64,000 nucleotides of DNA from Rhizobium aethiopicum (GCF_900094625.1 NZ_FMAJ01000001.1:558001-622000), one strand, 5' to 3'. Counted from the stretch's first letter, positions 28,955 to 39,232 are shown. Numbers and translations are program-made. The notes: generated by a model from the sequence alone, not told the origin.

Positions 28955-29885
28955 GGCGCATGAAGATCCTTTTGTAACCGAAGGCGAGTGTCACGCAGAT
29001 GATGAACAGCACGACGCCGACGGCGCTGCCCAAGCCCACCTGCATGCGCATGACACCGTAGGTGTAGAGGAAGGTGACCATCGTCTGCGTCGAGTTGGAC
29101 GGCCCGCCGCCGGTCAGCGGCATGATCATGTCGAAGAGCTGCAGCGAGCCGACGACGGCAAAGAAGATGGACAGGCGCAATGTCGAACCGAGCAGCGGCA
29201 GCGTGACGTAGCGGAACTTCTGCCAGCCGGTGGCGCCGTCGATTTCAGCCGCCTCCAGCACGTTCTTGTCGACCGACTGCAAGCCGGCGATGAACAGCAT
29301 CATGTGAAAGCCGAAATATTTCCAGACGATGACCCCGAGGATGGCATAGATCGCCAAGTCCTTGTCGGCGAGCACGTAGGGATTGGCGAAACCGAAAAAG
29401 TTGGAAACGGCGGCAAACAGGCCGTAATCGCCATCGTAAACGAAGCGCCAGATGAGGCCTGCGGCGACATCGGCCAGCACATAGGGCAGGAAGAAGATCA
29501 GGCGGTAGCCGACGACGCCGGGAATGCGGTGCGCCAGCATCGTCGCCAGCCAGATGGCAAGCGGCACCTGGATGCAGATCGAGATGACGATGATCAGGCC
29601 GTTATTGACCAGCGCCTGGGTGAATGCCGCGTTGCGGAACAGGACCTGGAAATTACGAAGCGCGATGAACTCGGTCGGCGTGCCGTAGCCGTTCCACTTA
29701 TAGAGGCTGTACCAGGCCGCCTCGCCCATCGGCATGATGACGAAGAGCGTGAAGAGCAGCAGCGCCGGCGGCAGAAACAGCAACAGCACCGTCAGCCGGT
29801 CGTGGGCAACCGAGCTCTTTTTATTTGCGGCTCGTCTTGCCGGCCTTGCGGCACTCGGGGTCGATAAGACTGAGATATTGGCCAT
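28947..29885 (-). CDS. Sugar ABC transporter permease (MalF type)
   Basis: A 312-residue CUT1 permease. A basic N-terminal tail precedes the first helix (LTVLLLFLPPALLLFTLFVI). The EAA loop KNVLEAAEIDGATGWQKFRY is near residue 205, followed by LTGGGPSNST, a common MalF segment. The ATG at 29885 has AGCAGGAACC upstream. Second gene of the importer set. Confidence 0.92.
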   Translation of the reverse strand: MANISVLSTPSAARPARRAANKKSSVAHDRLTVLLLFLPPALLLFTLFVIMPMGEAAWYSLYKWNGYGTPTEFIALRNFQVLFRNAAFTQALVNNGLIIVISICIQVPLAIWLATMLAHRIPGVVGYRLIFFLPYVLADVAAGLIWRFVYDGDYGLFAAVSNFFGFANPYVLADKDLAIYAILGVIVWKYFGFHMMLFIAGLQSVDKNVLEAAEIDGATGWQKFRYVTLPLLGSTLRLSIFFAVVGSLQLFDMIMPLTGGGPSNSTQTMVTFLYTYGVMRMQVGLGSAVGVVLFIICVTLAFGYKRIFMRHD

Positions 29886-29966
29886 GGTTCCTGCTTTCGC
29901 ATCTCGTCGGCAGCGATGCCGGCGCTCCCGATTGGCAGGAGCGCCGGAAGGTCCTGCGGGCGCTGG

Positions 29967-31271
29967 TTATTGCTCCAGTTCGAAAGCGTCCTGGATCATC
30001 TGGGCGCCGTCCTTGGAGTTCATCTGGCCGGAGACGATTTCCACCGAGACGTCGTTGACGACGCGGCCGACTGCCGCACCGAGATCCTGGTCGAAGAAGT
30101 TCTGATGCCAGGTCGAACCCGCAAGCTGTTTTGCCGATTCGGCGAGCAGCGGGTTGACGACGCCGTCATCGGCGCCGACGGCAACAGGCAGGAGCATGCC
30201 TGATTTGGCCATCGCCCGTTCATTGTCCGCATTGGTCAGGAAAGCGAGGAAGTCGATCGCTTCCTTGGAGGCCTTCTTGGTGAGCGCCCAGCCGTTCAGG
30301 CCACCGAGCGTATCAGTCGGCTTGCCTGCGCCGCCTTCGACCGTCGGGAAAACGAAACGGCCGATATTGTCTGGCGCCAAACCCTTGCCGTCGCCGGCAT
30401 TCTTGCGCTGGTTGGCTTCGGTCGTTTCAAAGCCGAGGATCATCGCCGCCTTGCCGTCACCGAAGACGCCGAGCGTCTGTGGCCAAGTGGCGCCGAGATA
30501 ACCGGGCTGGAAAGGTTCGAGTTTGCCGAGTTCGGCAAGATCGTCGCCGGCCTTGATGATCGCAGGATCGAGGAACCCTTCGCCCTCGCCGTTCTTGGCC
30601 GCGTCGAAAACCTTCTGGCCGCCTTCACGCATCACCAGATAGCTCCAGTAGAAGTGGATCGGCCATTTGTCACCGCCGCCGCCGGCGATCGGCACGATGC
30701 CGGCTGCCTTAATCTTCTTCACGGTAGCGAGAAAATCCGCCCAGCTCTTGATGTCCTCGGCTTTGACGCCGGCCTTTGCAAACAGCGCCTTGTTATAGAA
30801 AAAGCTGACCAGACCGACCTTGTAAGGGATTGCCCAGGTCTTGCCGTCAAAGGTCAGGCCGTCGACCGAAGCCGGGGTAAAGGCCTTGCGCAATTTGCCG
30901 CCATCGGCGTCGAGGGCTGTCGTCACATCCTGCAGCGCGCCGGTCTCGGACTGCTGCTTCAACACGCCGCCACCCCAGCTGTAGAAGAAGTCCGGCACGT
31001 CGTCGGACTGCAGCAGGGTGGGAAGCTTGGCCTTGAAGGCTTCGTTTTCGAGGAACTGCATCTGGATGTCGACATCGGGATGCTGGGCTTCGTATTTCTT
31101 GACGATGTCCTCCCAGGCCGCGACGTTTTTCGGATCGAGCTCGAGATGTAACCACTTCACCACCGTCGCCGCCGAGGCAGCTCCTGCTCCGGCCAGCAAC
31201 ATGCCGGCTGCCGCGGCCATGGATACGATGCGCCTGCCGCCGGAAGCGGCGCCGTTCGACATAAAATTCAT
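29967..31271 (-). CDS. Sugar ABC transporter substrate-binding protein (family 1)
   Basis: A 434-residue periplasmic binding protein. A long basic N-terminus precedes a signal peptide hydrophobic core (MAAAAGMLLAGAGAASA), probably cut near residue 35. The mature start ATVVKWLHLELDPKNVAAWE and the GGLNGWALTKKASKEAIDFL segment are typical of CUT1 binding proteins. The ATG at 31271 has GGGAGGAAAATC upstream. First gene of the importer operon, 199 bases from the divergent ROK gene. Confidence 0.92.
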   Translation of the reverse strand: MNFMSNGAASGGRRIVSMAAAAGMLLAGAGAASAATVVKWLHLELDPKNVAAWEDIVKKYEAQHPDVDIQMQFLENEAFKAKLPTLLQSDDVPDFFYSWGGGVLKQQSETGALQDVTTALDADGGKLRKAFTPASVDGLTFDGKTWAIPYKVGLVSFFYNKALFAKAGVKAEDIKSWADFLATVKKIKAAGIVPIAGGGGDKWPIHFYWSYLVMREGGQKVFDAAKNGEGEGFLDPAIIKAGDDLAELGKLEPFQPGYLGATWPQTLGVFGDGKAAMILGFETTEANQRKNAGDGKGLAPDNIGRFVFPTVEGGAGKPTDTLGGLNGWALTKKASKEAIDFLAFLTNADNERAMAKSGMLLPVAVGADDGVVNPLLAESAKQLAGSTWHQNFFDQDLGAAVGRVVNDVSVEIVSGQMNSKDGAQMIQDAFELEQ

Positions 31272-31379
31272 GATTTTCCTCCCAGGGGACCTATCCTCAC
31301 AATTTTTCCCCTATGCGGATTAATTCAGCGGACCTTTTGCCGGATGTCAACCCGATGCGTTAATTTTTCTCAAATACGC

Positions 31380-31410
31380 TTGACAGCCCCGCGAAATTGG
31401 CTGCTATTTA
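31380..31410 (+). promoter_or_regulatory. Candidate promoter of the ROK regulator gene
   Basis: TTGACA at 31380-31385, with TATTTA at 31405-31410 (19-base spacing) or GCTATT at 31403 (17-base). It reads toward the ROK gene, whose start is about 60 bases further on. Confidence 0.45.
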
Positions 31411-31470
31411 TTTCGTAACCCGTTAAAAATATTGGCGTCCGCCCAACGAACCGACTGCCGGCAAATTTTC

Positions 31471-32670
31471 ATGAAGACTGCAGATCCAGAATTGATGCGC
31501 GCGATCAATCGCTTGAACGTGCTCGACACCATCAGGCGCCATGGACCGATCTCGCGCATCGAGATCAGCGAGCGCACCGAACTCTCGACAACAACCGTCT
31601 CCGCCATCACCGCCTCACTGCTCGATGACGGGCTGATCCTGCCGCGTCATGAAGGTGATATCCGCAATGAAGCCGTGCGTGGCAGGCCGCGCGTGGCGCT
31701 GGAGCTCAATCCCGATGCCGCCCGCGTCGTTGGCGGCAAGATCGCCGCCAACCGGATGGTGTTTGTCGTCACCAATTTCCGCGGCGACGTGCTGTCGAAG
31801 CTCGCCCTGCCGATCCGCATCGACCGCCAGCCGATCGGCGTCATCGCCGATCTGGTCGAGGATGGAGTCAGGCGCTGCGTCGTCGATGCGGGGCTGTCAC
31901 TCGAAGATGTCGACAGCGTCTGCCTCGGCTTTCCCGGCGTCATCGAGCATCGTACCGGCTACATCAGAAGCAGCCCGATCTTTCGCGACACCAATGTCGA
32001 TTTCGCCGCCGAGATGTCGACGCGGCTGTCGACGCCAACGATCGTCGAAAGCGACGCCCATGCCATCACGCTCGGCCATCACTGGTTCGGAAGAGCCCGG
32101 GATCTCGAGGATATGGTGCTGATTTCGCTGGAACAAACGCTGGGGCTCGGCGTGTTGCACGGCAACCGCCTGTTCCGCGGCGCCGGCGGCCTCAGCCATA
32201 ATCTCGGTGACCTGGTACTCGGCATGGGGCCGAACGGCGTGGTGCGGCTCTTCAGCCAGGCCGGAGAAAGCGCTATTCTCGGCGAACAGCAGACAGACGG
32301 CCGTTTTGCCGAAGCGATCCGCCTCGGGCGCGGCATGACCCATGCCCAGGCGCTGATCAAGGCAGATGACGACCGGCTGATCGGCGCTGCAATCCGCGCC
32401 GGTGAAGCAGTCGGCTTGACCATTGCCAATATCGTCACGCTGTTTGCGCCGCCGCGCGTCATTCTCGTCGGCTCCAGCCTGGCGCTCGGCGAACCCTTTT
32501 TGAACAGCCTGCGCGATGCCTATGCGCTCGCCATTCCGCCCTCGCTGAAGGGGGTAAGCGAACTCGTCTTCGACGATTCGAGCGATGATTTCTGGGCGCA
32601 GGGTGCCGCCGCGGTGGCGCTCTACGAACTTTACGAATCGCCCTGGAGCACCACCGGGCCGGCGCTCTGA
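31471..32670 (+). CDS. ROK-family transcriptional regulator (NagC/XylR-like)
   Basis: A 399-residue protein. An N-terminal MarR-like winged helix (about 8-70, GPISRIEISERTELSTTTVS) is joined to a sugar-kinase-fold ROK domain. The ROK domain retains a glycine-rich sugar-site region (GAGGLSHNLGDLVLG), but the zinc-cysteine motif usual in ROK proteins is not apparent, so zinc binding is doubtful. I chose the ATG at 31471; an earlier TTG is in frame but lacks a ribosome site. Divergent from the CUT1 importer and followed by a Gfo/Idh/MocA gene, hence its likely targets. Confidence 0.88.
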   Translation: MKTADPELMRAINRLNVLDTIRRHGPISRIEISERTELSTTTVSAITASLLDDGLILPRHEGDIRNEAVRGRPRVALELNPDAARVVGGKIAANRMVFVVTNFRGDVLSKLALPIRIDRQPIGVIADLVEDGVRRCVVDAGLSLEDVDSVCLGFPGVIEHRTGYIRSSPIFRDTNVDFAAEMSTRLSTPTIVESDAHAITLGHHWFGRARDLEDMVLISLEQTLGLGVLHGNRLFRGAGGLSHNLGDLVLGMGPNGVVRLFSQAGESAILGEQQTDGRFAEAIRLGRGMTHAQALIKADDDRLIGAAIRAGEAVGLTIANIVTLFAPPRVILVGSSLALGEPFLNSLRDAYALAIPPSLKGVSELVFDDSSDDFWAQGAAAVALYELYESPWSTTGPAL

Positions 32671-32700
32671 GGAGCGCAATCAAGATCAATGGAGGAATTC

Positions 32701-33801
32701 ATGGACAAAGTCGGTATCGGCATCATCGGATGCGGCAATATCTCGGGCGCCTATCTCACGGCGATGGCCTCCTTTCCCATTCTCGACATCCGCGGCGTCG
32801 CCGATCTCAACCGTGAACTCGCAGAGGCAAAGGCTCGCGAATTCAACGTTCCCGCTAAGACGGTCGAAGAGCTCTTTGCGGACCCCAAGATCGAAATCAT
32901 CGTCAATCTGACCATTCCGAAATCCCATGTCGCCGTCGCGCTCCAGGCGCTCGAGGCCGGCAAGCACACCTATTCGGAAAAGCCGCTAGGGATTAATTTC
33001 GCAGAAGGGAAAAAATTGGCGGACGCCGCCAAGGAGAGGAATCTGCGCATCGGCGCCGCACCCGACACCTTCCTCGGCGGCGGTCACCAGACGGCCCGCG
33101 CCTTGATCGACCGGGGCGTCATCGGCCAGCCGGTCGGCGGCTCGGCTACATTCATGTGCCCGGGCCATGAGCGCTGGCATCCGAACCCCGCCTTCTACTA
33201 CGAAGTCGGAGGCGGGCCGATGCTCGATATGGGGCCCTATTACATCACCGATCTCGTCAATCTCCTCGGACCGGTTGCTCAGGTTGCCGGCTTTGCGACG
33301 ACGCCACGCAATGAGCGGCTCGTGACCAGCGAACCGCGCAATGGCGAGCGCATCCCCGTGCATGTGCCAACCCATGTCGCCGGCATGATGGCTTTTGCCA
33401 GTGGCGCCGTCGTGCAGATCGCCATGAGCTTCGACGTCGCCGGCCACAAGCATGTGCCGCTCGAGGTCTATGGCACCGAGGGCACGCTCATCGTGCCCGA
33501 CCCCAACAAGTTCGGCGGTCCTGTCGAATATCTGAAGAAGGGCGGCGCCTTCGAAGACCAGCCGGTCACTGCACCCTACGCCGAGGGCAACTTCCGCTCG
33601 CTCGGCGTCGCCGACATGGCGCATGCGATCCGCTCGAACCGGCCGCACCGCGCCAACGGCGACCTGGCACTGCATGTGCTCGAAGTGATGGAAGCCTTCC
33701 ATACAGCGTCCGAAACCGGCCGGACGGTGACGATCACCACAGCGGTGGAACGCCCTGCCCCGTTATCCGATGCGCTCATCGACGGACGGCTGGCGAAATA
33801 A
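32701..33801 (+). CDS. Gfo/Idh/MocA-family oxidoreductase
   Basis: A 366-residue NAD(P)-dependent sugar or inositol dehydrogenase-type protein. The Rossmann start is VGIGIIGCGNISGAYLTAM and the EKP motif appears as YSEKPLGINF near residue 97; a catalytic-region segment PMLDMGPYYITDLVNLLG follows. The ATG at 32701 has GGAGGAATTC upstream. Followed after 18 bases by a ThuA-like gene; in trehalose catabolism ThuB (this family) and ThuA form a 3-keto-sugar pathway, so a related role on another glycoside is plausible. Confidence 0.9.
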   Translation: MDKVGIGIIGCGNISGAYLTAMASFPILDIRGVADLNRELAEAKAREFNVPAKTVEELFADPKIEIIVNLTIPKSHVAVALQALEAGKHTYSEKPLGINFAEGKKLADAAKERNLRIGAAPDTFLGGGHQTARALIDRGVIGQPVGGSATFMCPGHERWHPNPAFYYEVGGGPMLDMGPYYITDLVNLLGPVAQVAGFATTPRNERLVTSEPRNGERIPVHVPTHVAGMMAFASGAVVQIAMSFDVAGHKHVPLEVYGTEGTLIVPDPNKFGGPVEYLKKGGAFEDQPVTAPYAEGNFRSLGVADMAHAIRSNRPHRANGDLALHVLEVMEAFHTASETGRTVTITTAVERPAPLSDALIDGRLAK

Positions 33802-33819
33802 TTTCAGGAGGAATAGAGA

Positions 33820-34461
<642 letters not shown>

Positions 34462-34491
34462 AATAGGATCGTTCGCACGTGCCAATGGGCT

Positions 34492-34569
34492 GCCCCTCAC
34501 CCTAACTACCCCTACCCTAACCCTCTCCCCGCTATGACGGAGTGAGGTGCCGGCCGGCGGATGAGGGGC
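34492..34569. repeat. RIME-like element, short degenerate copy 3
   Basis: A 78-base copy with the same outer GCCCCTCA / TGAGGGGC ends but only one damaged internal hairpin. It contains a small direct duplication (CCCTAACTACCCCTACCCTAA). Sits between the ThuA-like gene and a convergent membrane protein gene. Confidence 0.75.
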
Positions 34570-34580
34570 AAGCGTCAATC

Positions 34581-35060
34581 TCAGCGCAAAATCAACGCCG
34601 TGCCGTAAAGCCCCAGCGCAAACACCGTATGCGCAAGGAGGTTCAAACACCGGACCTTGTTCGGCTTCGGATGTCTCGAGGCGGCCCAGCCGAGGCCGAG
34701 GCCCGGCTGCAGCAGGAACCACCCTGCCCCGACGGTGATGATGCCGAAAATCCAGGCGGGAAGAAATGTGGGTGCGGCGAGCCATCCCTCTCCCATGATG
34801 AGTGCAAAGATAACGCCATAGAGAATGCCGACGGCGTAGTGGCTGAACCAGCCGAGAGCGAGTTCTTGAGCATAGGGCTCGGCATCGGCGATGTTCTCAT
34901 GAAAGACCTTGCCGCGGCCGAGATGCCGGAACCAGCGGCCGACCGGCGCCCAATTGGCCGGCGGCTGGCCGAAGACCTTGGCGAGCACGATCGCCCAGAG
35001 GTCCATGAGGATGGTTGCACCGGCGCCGATCGCCAGACCGCGCCACAGAATATCGAACAT
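34581..35060 (-). CDS. DUF2938-type integral membrane protein
   Basis: A 159-residue protein with about four membrane helices (near 5-25, 70-90, 98-118 and 140-158). It fits DUF2938 by length and by segments such as LGWFSHYAVGILYGVIFAL. Function unknown. The ATG at 35060 lacks a strong ribosome site. No operon partner. Confidence 0.75.
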   Translation of the reverse strand: MFDILWRGLAIGAGATILMDLWAIVLAKVFGQPPANWAPVGRWFRHLGRGKVFHENIADAEPYAQELALGWFSHYAVGILYGVIFALIMGEGWLAAPTFLPAWIFGIITVGAGWFLLQPGLGLGWAASRHPKPNKVRCLNLLAHTVFALGLYGTALILR

Positions 35061-35599
35061 CGGGAATCACCGGAAAGCGTTGACGTGAAGAAGCGCCAGA
35101 AGATCATTGCAGCCGGTTCAGCGCAATGGCGTTGGTGCACGCTACCTGTTCTGTTGCAATCGGCATGTCAGCGGATTGCCCTGATGCCCACCATAGCTCT
35201 ATCATGAGACGCGGGGGTCAATGGCGATGCCATTCTACCGGAGCGAACTGAACAGCTCCGATTTCGCCGGACTTTCGCGCGATGGCCGTTGCCTCCAGGC
35301 GATGCCCCTTCGGCCATCCCAAAGCATGATCAGCGGCATCCATGGCGGCCGACATGCTTGGTGGCGAAGCCGCAAGAAGGATGCGGTAGCGCCTGGCGCC
35401 AGGGGACTTGCGCTTCCCTGAATTTCAGCCAAAAATACTAATCGTAATACTCGGGCACCTCACAACAATGCGGCGCTTCCGGAAGTTATTCATACAATAA
35501 ATCAAAGTTGATTGCAGATTGCCGGCAGCGCGACGCGGCATCCGGCCTGCCGAGACTGAACAACTCGAATTTATATCTATCTTCACGGCGGGAAGCGCC
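35061..35599. other. Gene-free stretch before the AraC regulator
   Basis: 539 bases with no convincing coding frame. A 67-residue frame at 35221 lacks a ribosome site. The last 150 bases are AT-rich (ATTCATACAATAAATCAA) and probably hold the promoter of the AraC gene. Confidence 0.5.
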
Positions 35600-36487
35600 A
35601 TGTCTTTCGTAGAGTCGCAAGGGGACAGGAAGTATCGGACCAGCGAGCGAGTGGGTGGGCTCGTGAATTGCTCATCGTTGCAGGTCGAACTCAGGCATTT
35701 CGATCCGGGCTGGCAGGTCGACCTTACACTTGAGTGCACGGAAGTTGCCGTCCTGCTCTCGGGTCAGTCGAAGATCCGGTGGACTGGTGATGGCCACAGG
35801 CGAGAGGCAATCGCTCGCCCCGGCGTCGCTTGGGTGTGTCCGGCAGGTGTCCATGAGAGCGCGGTGGAAATCATGGGTACCATGCCCGAGTCCCTGCACA
35901 TCTTCCTACCGCCGTCGCTCGTCGGTGCGACCGCGCTTTCAAACTTCGACATCGACCCGGCCAAGGTGCAGCTCGCCTATGCGGGTGGCGTTCCCGATCC
36001 CATGGTGCTGCAGATCGGCCAGCTCTTTCGGGGTTTGTTGAACAGAAGGCTTGAGCCTACTGATCGCCTCTTCCTCGACGGCGTTCAAATGGCGCTGGCG
36101 GCGCACCTGCTCAGCACCTATTCGTCTGTTCGCTGGCAACCCGCCGCACGGGCGCCGACTGTCAACCCAAGAAGGCTGCAACGCGTCTTCGATTTCATCG
36201 AAGCCCGCATCGCAGCCGAAATCTCGCTGGATGACCTTGCTGCGGAGGCGTGCCTCAGCCCCTTTCATTTTGCCCGCACGTTTCGCAAAGCTACCGGCCT
36301 GACCCCGCATCGCTACGTCACCGAGCGACGGATCGAGGCGGCCAAGGAAAAGCTGCGGCTCGCGCGGTCCTCGCTCGTGGAGATCGCGCTCGATACCGGC
36401 TTCGGCTCACAGGCGAATTTCACCCGCGTCTTCCGCAAGATGACCGGCTTGACGCCCGGCCAATACCGCGCGCTCTTCACCGGTTAG
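35600..36487 (+). CDS. AraC-family transcriptional regulator
   Basis: A 295-residue activator-type regulator. An N-terminal cupin-like sensing region (about 20-150, including RPGVAWVCPAGVHESAVEI) precedes a C-terminal double helix-turn-helix (about 190-290) with EISLDDLAAEACLSPFHFAR and LVEIALDTGFGSQANFTRVF. The ATG at 35600 (MSFVESQGDRKYR) has GGAAGCGCC upstream. Upstream of and co-oriented with a HbpS-like, an SDR and an NTF2-like gene, which it may control. Confidence 0.92.
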   Translation: MSFVESQGDRKYRTSERVGGLVNCSSLQVELRHFDPGWQVDLTLECTEVAVLLSGQSKIRWTGDGHRREAIARPGVAWVCPAGVHESAVEIMGTMPESLHIFLPPSLVGATALSNFDIDPAKVQLAYAGGVPDPMVLQIGQLFRGLLNRRLEPTDRLFLDGVQMALAAHLLSTYSSVRWQPAARAPTVNPRRLQRVFDFIEARIAAEISLDDLAAEACLSPFHFARTFRKATGLTPHRYVTERRIEAAKEKLRLARSSLVEIALDTGFGSQANFTRVFRKMTGLTPGQYRALFTG

Positions 36488-36658
36488 CGGGTTTCGCCCG
36501 CCGGAGATGGTTCGCCATTCGGGCATGCCGGCACGCCGGAGCGCAAGATCTGCACATAGCGCAGCAAGAGCTGAAAATACTGCAAAACCGGTTCCGCCTA
36601 TACACCTGTCTCATCGAGCGGGGAGCGCTCGCCCCTGAACGAAAAAGGGAGACAGGAG

Positions 36659-37057
36659 ATGATTACCATTGACGAAGCTCGCAGGATCATCGCCGCAGGT
36701 GAGGCGCGGGCTAATGAGATCGGTGTGCCGGTCAATATCACCGTTCTGGACGCCGGAGCGCACCTCAAAGCGTTCAGCCGAATGGACGGCGCAGTGCTCG
36801 GCTCGATCGACCTGGCTATGGGAAAAGCCCGCACGGCCGTACTGTTTCAAACGACAAGTGAGGCCGTCTGGGAGTATTGCAAGCCCGGCGCGCCCGCCCA
36901 TGCCCTCGAATTGTCCAACGGCGGCCTGACTCCGTTTGCCGGCGGCATCTCGCTCTTTGCCCGCGACGGCACTGTGATAGGCGCCGTTGGCGTTTCCGGC
37001 GGAGCGGTTCCACAGGATCTCGAAATTGCACAGGCAGCGGCTGCGGCCGTCACGTGA
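36659..37057 (+). CDS. HbpS/GlcG (DUF336)-like protein
   Basis: A 132-residue protein of the GlcG/HbpS-like family. Typical are MITIDEARRIIAAGEARANE, the LDAGAHLKAFSRMDGA segment and GVSGGAVPQDLEIAQAAAAA at the end. HbpS in Streptomyces binds heme; GlcG-like relatives have no settled role. The ATG at 36659 follows GGGAGACAGGAG. Followed by an SDR gene after 54 bases. Confidence 0.88.
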   Translation: MITIDEARRIIAAGEARANEIGVPVNITVLDAGAHLKAFSRMDGAVLGSIDLAMGKARTAVLFQTTSEAVWEYCKPGAPAHALELSNGGLTPFAGGISLFARDGTVIGAVGVSGGAVPQDLEIAQAAAAAVT

Positions 37058-37111
37058 TGCTGTGCCGACACTTGATTTCGACCAACCTGAAACCATCGAA
37101 AGGAATGTCTC

Positions 37112-37915
37112 ATGACCAAGACCATTTTGATTACTGGTGCAGGCTCCGGCTTCGGCAAGGGCGCCGCCATCGGCATGGCCAAGAACGGCCACAGCATCAT
37201 CGCGACCACGCAGGTTTCCTCGCAGGTGACGCCGCTGCGTGAGGAGGTCGCCGCGCTCGGTCTGAAGAACGTCCGTGTCGAGCGTCTCGACCTCACCGAC
37301 CCCTACGACATCAAGCAGGCGCAGGGATGGGATATCGACGTTCTTTGGAACAATGCCGGCATGGGCGAAGCCGGCCCGGTCTGGGAAATCCCGATCGAGC
37401 TTGTTCGCAAGAACTACGAAGTCAACGTGTTTCTGCCGCTGGTGCTGACCCAGGGCGTCGTCCAGAGATGGGTTCGCGAAGGCAAGACGGGCAAGGTGGT
37501 CTTCACATCCTCGATGGGCGGCCTCTTCACCCCGGCCAACTGGGGAACCTATGTCTCCACCAAGCACGCGCTGGAATCGATCGCCGAAGCGCTGCAGCAG
37601 GAACTCGCCCCTTATGGCATCAAGATCCAGACAATCAATCCGGGGGCCTACTACACCGGCTACAACGAGACGATGGCGGACAATCCGTTCCGCTGGCTGG
37701 ATGACGGCAAGAACTTCACCAAGCGCGCAGATCTGCGAAAGGGTTTCGACGATTTCTTCGCGACGCCCGAAGGTAAGATGGACCCGAAGGAAATGATCGA
37801 CCGGATGATCGAAGTCGTTCCAGCCGACACCGGCAGGTTCCGCAATGTCGTTCCGAAGGTCATCGAGGACATGCTGAAGGAGCATCAGCTGAGAGCTTGG
37901 GAAAACCAGATCTAA
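37112..37915 (+). CDS. Short-chain dehydrogenase/reductase
   Basis: A 267-residue NAD(P)-dependent oxidoreductase. Cofactor motif ITGAGSGFGKGAAIGMAK at residues 7-24, NNAG near residue 79, catalytic Ser in VVFTSSMGG and Tyr-Lys in YVSTKHALESIAEAL near residue 148. The later INPGAYYTG also fits classical SDRs. The ATG at 37112 has GGAATGTCTC upstream. Substrate unknown. Confidence 0.92.
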   Translation: MTKTILITGAGSGFGKGAAIGMAKNGHSIIATTQVSSQVTPLREEVAALGLKNVRVERLDLTDPYDIKQAQGWDIDVLWNNAGMGEAGPVWEIPIELVRKNYEVNVFLPLVLTQGVVQRWVREGKTGKVVFTSSMGGLFTPANWGTYVSTKHALESIAEALQQELAPYGIKIQTINPGAYYTGYNETMADNPFRWLDDGKNFTKRADLRKGFDDFFATPEGKMDPKEMIDRMIEVVPADTGRFRNVVPKVIEDMLKEHQLRAWENQI

Positions 37916-37995
37916 GCAGACTTCTGGCGGCGAGCCCGCAAGCGGCACCCGGCCAGCGGGTGCTAACCCACCAACTCGACCTTCTGGAGGAAACC

Positions 37996-38544
37996 ATGCC
38001 CTACACCGCAACGGCAACCTTCTGCCGGCCGCAATCCCTGAGCAGGCGCATCTTCAATGCAATCCTCGGCATCGCCGCCACCATTCTTGCTCTGGGCGGG
38101 CTCGAAGCCCGCGCCGCAGCGCAGTCTCTGACCGAAACCGAACGCCGGAACAAGGCAGCCGTCGAGGCTGGCTTCGGAGCCTGGGCGGCCGGCACAGGCA
38201 GCCCCTACGACCTCCTCGCCGACGACGCCCGCTGGACAATCGAGGGCTACTCGCTGGCATCGAAGACCTATCCCAGCCGCGAGGCCTTCCTGCGTGAGGT
38301 GATCCGCCCTTTTAATGCCCGAATGAAGGCGCCGCTGAAGCCGACGATCCGCAACGTTTATGCCGACGGCGACACTGTGATCGTCTTTTTCGACGCCCGC
38401 GGCATCGCCCGCGACGGAGAGCCATACGCAAACACCTATGCCTGGTTTCTCGACATGCGCGACGGCCGGATCGTGCGTGCCTCGGCTTTGTTCGATTCGG
38501 TGGTGTTCAACGCGTTCTGGACCCGTGTGACGCCGGCCGACTAG
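37996..38544 (+). CDS. Exported NTF2-like (SnoaL-type) protein
   Basis: A 182-residue protein. A signal-like segment (FNAILGIAATILALGGLEAR) ends near residue 40 and is followed by an NTF2/SnoaL-like domain: NKAAVEAGFGAWAAGTGSPY, then DDARWTIEG and a final DMRDGRIVRASALFDS. Such domains bind small ligands or act as isomerases. The ATG at 37996 follows TGGAGGAAACC. Last gene of the AraC-linked set. Confidence 0.82.
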   Translation: MPYTATATFCRPQSLSRRIFNAILGIAATILALGGLEARAAAQSLTETERRNKAAVEAGFGAWAAGTGSPYDLLADDARWTIEGYSLASKTYPSREAFLREVIRPFNARMKAPLKPTIRNVYADGDTVIVFFDARGIARDGEPYANTYAWFLDMRDGRIVRASALFDSVVFNAFWTRVTPAD

Positions 38545-38810
38545 CGTCTTCCTGGTCAGAACCACACTTGCCATTCTAGCGGCGCGGCGGGCATCCTGTG
38601 CCATATCGCCCAGATGCTCGTCGCCTTCTCTGCACTTCCAGGAAATCTATAACAGGAACGGCCGGCCGACCGATTGGCCGCCCTCTTCCTGCGGCTCCTC
38701 GGCGCCATGACCGATATCGGTGACCGTCGGCCCTCGAGTGGCTGTCGAAGAACAACCGTCTTGACGGGCGCGGTCGCGCCGATCGCAACTAACGTCGCGG
38801 CAGGCACGTT

Positions 38811-39062
38811 TCAAAGCGCGTCGCGTTCGTATCGCGGCGTCCAGCCGCGGGCCATGCCGCGGCTCATCACGCTTTCCGCCAGCGCTAGTTGCCGGCGCAG
38901 ATGTCTGCAGTCGTCGAGCAGCGAGCGGATCGCCGCCTTGGCATCGTCATCATGCCAGGCAAGCACAGCCTCCACTTCCCATGCAGGATCAGGCCAAGTC
39001 GGGTTGGAGCAAGCCGGACCTGGCGGCGGCTGATCGGGTTTGAATGTTTTTGCCGGCAGCAT
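38811..39062 (-). CDS. Small hypothetical protein
   Basis: An 83-residue proline-rich then charged helical protein (AAIRSLLDDCRHLRRQLALA). No family recognised. Its start overlaps the stop of the preceding small gene by one base (TAATG/TGATG-type coupling), which supports the pair being real; there is little other evidence. Confidence 0.4.
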   Translation of the reverse strand: MLPAKTFKPDQPPPGPACSNPTWPDPAWEVEAVLAWHDDDAKAAIRSLLDDCRHLRRQLALAESVMSRGMARGWTPRYERDAL

Positions 39063-39232
39063 CAGTTCAATGCCAGCGGCAGCTGGACCGGGCGCGGCAA
39101 GGGCGGCAGCGGCCGGCTGAGTTCGACCTTTTTCTGCCAGGCGGCGCGGCGCTGCTGATCCCGCTCGCGGGCGGCGCGGGAGGCTTCGACGAGGGCAAGG
39201 GCGTTGGCGATCACCTGTTCCGTATGTGTCAT
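39062..39232 (-). CDS. Small hypothetical protein
   Basis: A 56-residue Arg/Ala-rich helical protein with a proline-rich tail (PLPPLPRPVQLPLALN). The ATG at 39232 (MTHTEQVIANAL) has GGAG six bases upstream. Appears coupled to the 83-residue gene. Unknown function. Confidence 0.4.
   Translation of the reverse strand: MTHTEQVIANALALVEASRAARERDQQRRAAWQKKVELSRPLPPLPRPVQLPLALN

Noticed and set aside
35221..35421. Plus-strand 66-residue frame in the AraC upstream region
   Set aside because: No ribosome site, random composition.
38556..38807. Minus-strand 83-residue frame
   Set aside because: No ribosome site and no protein-like character; overlapping frames on both strands are equally open.
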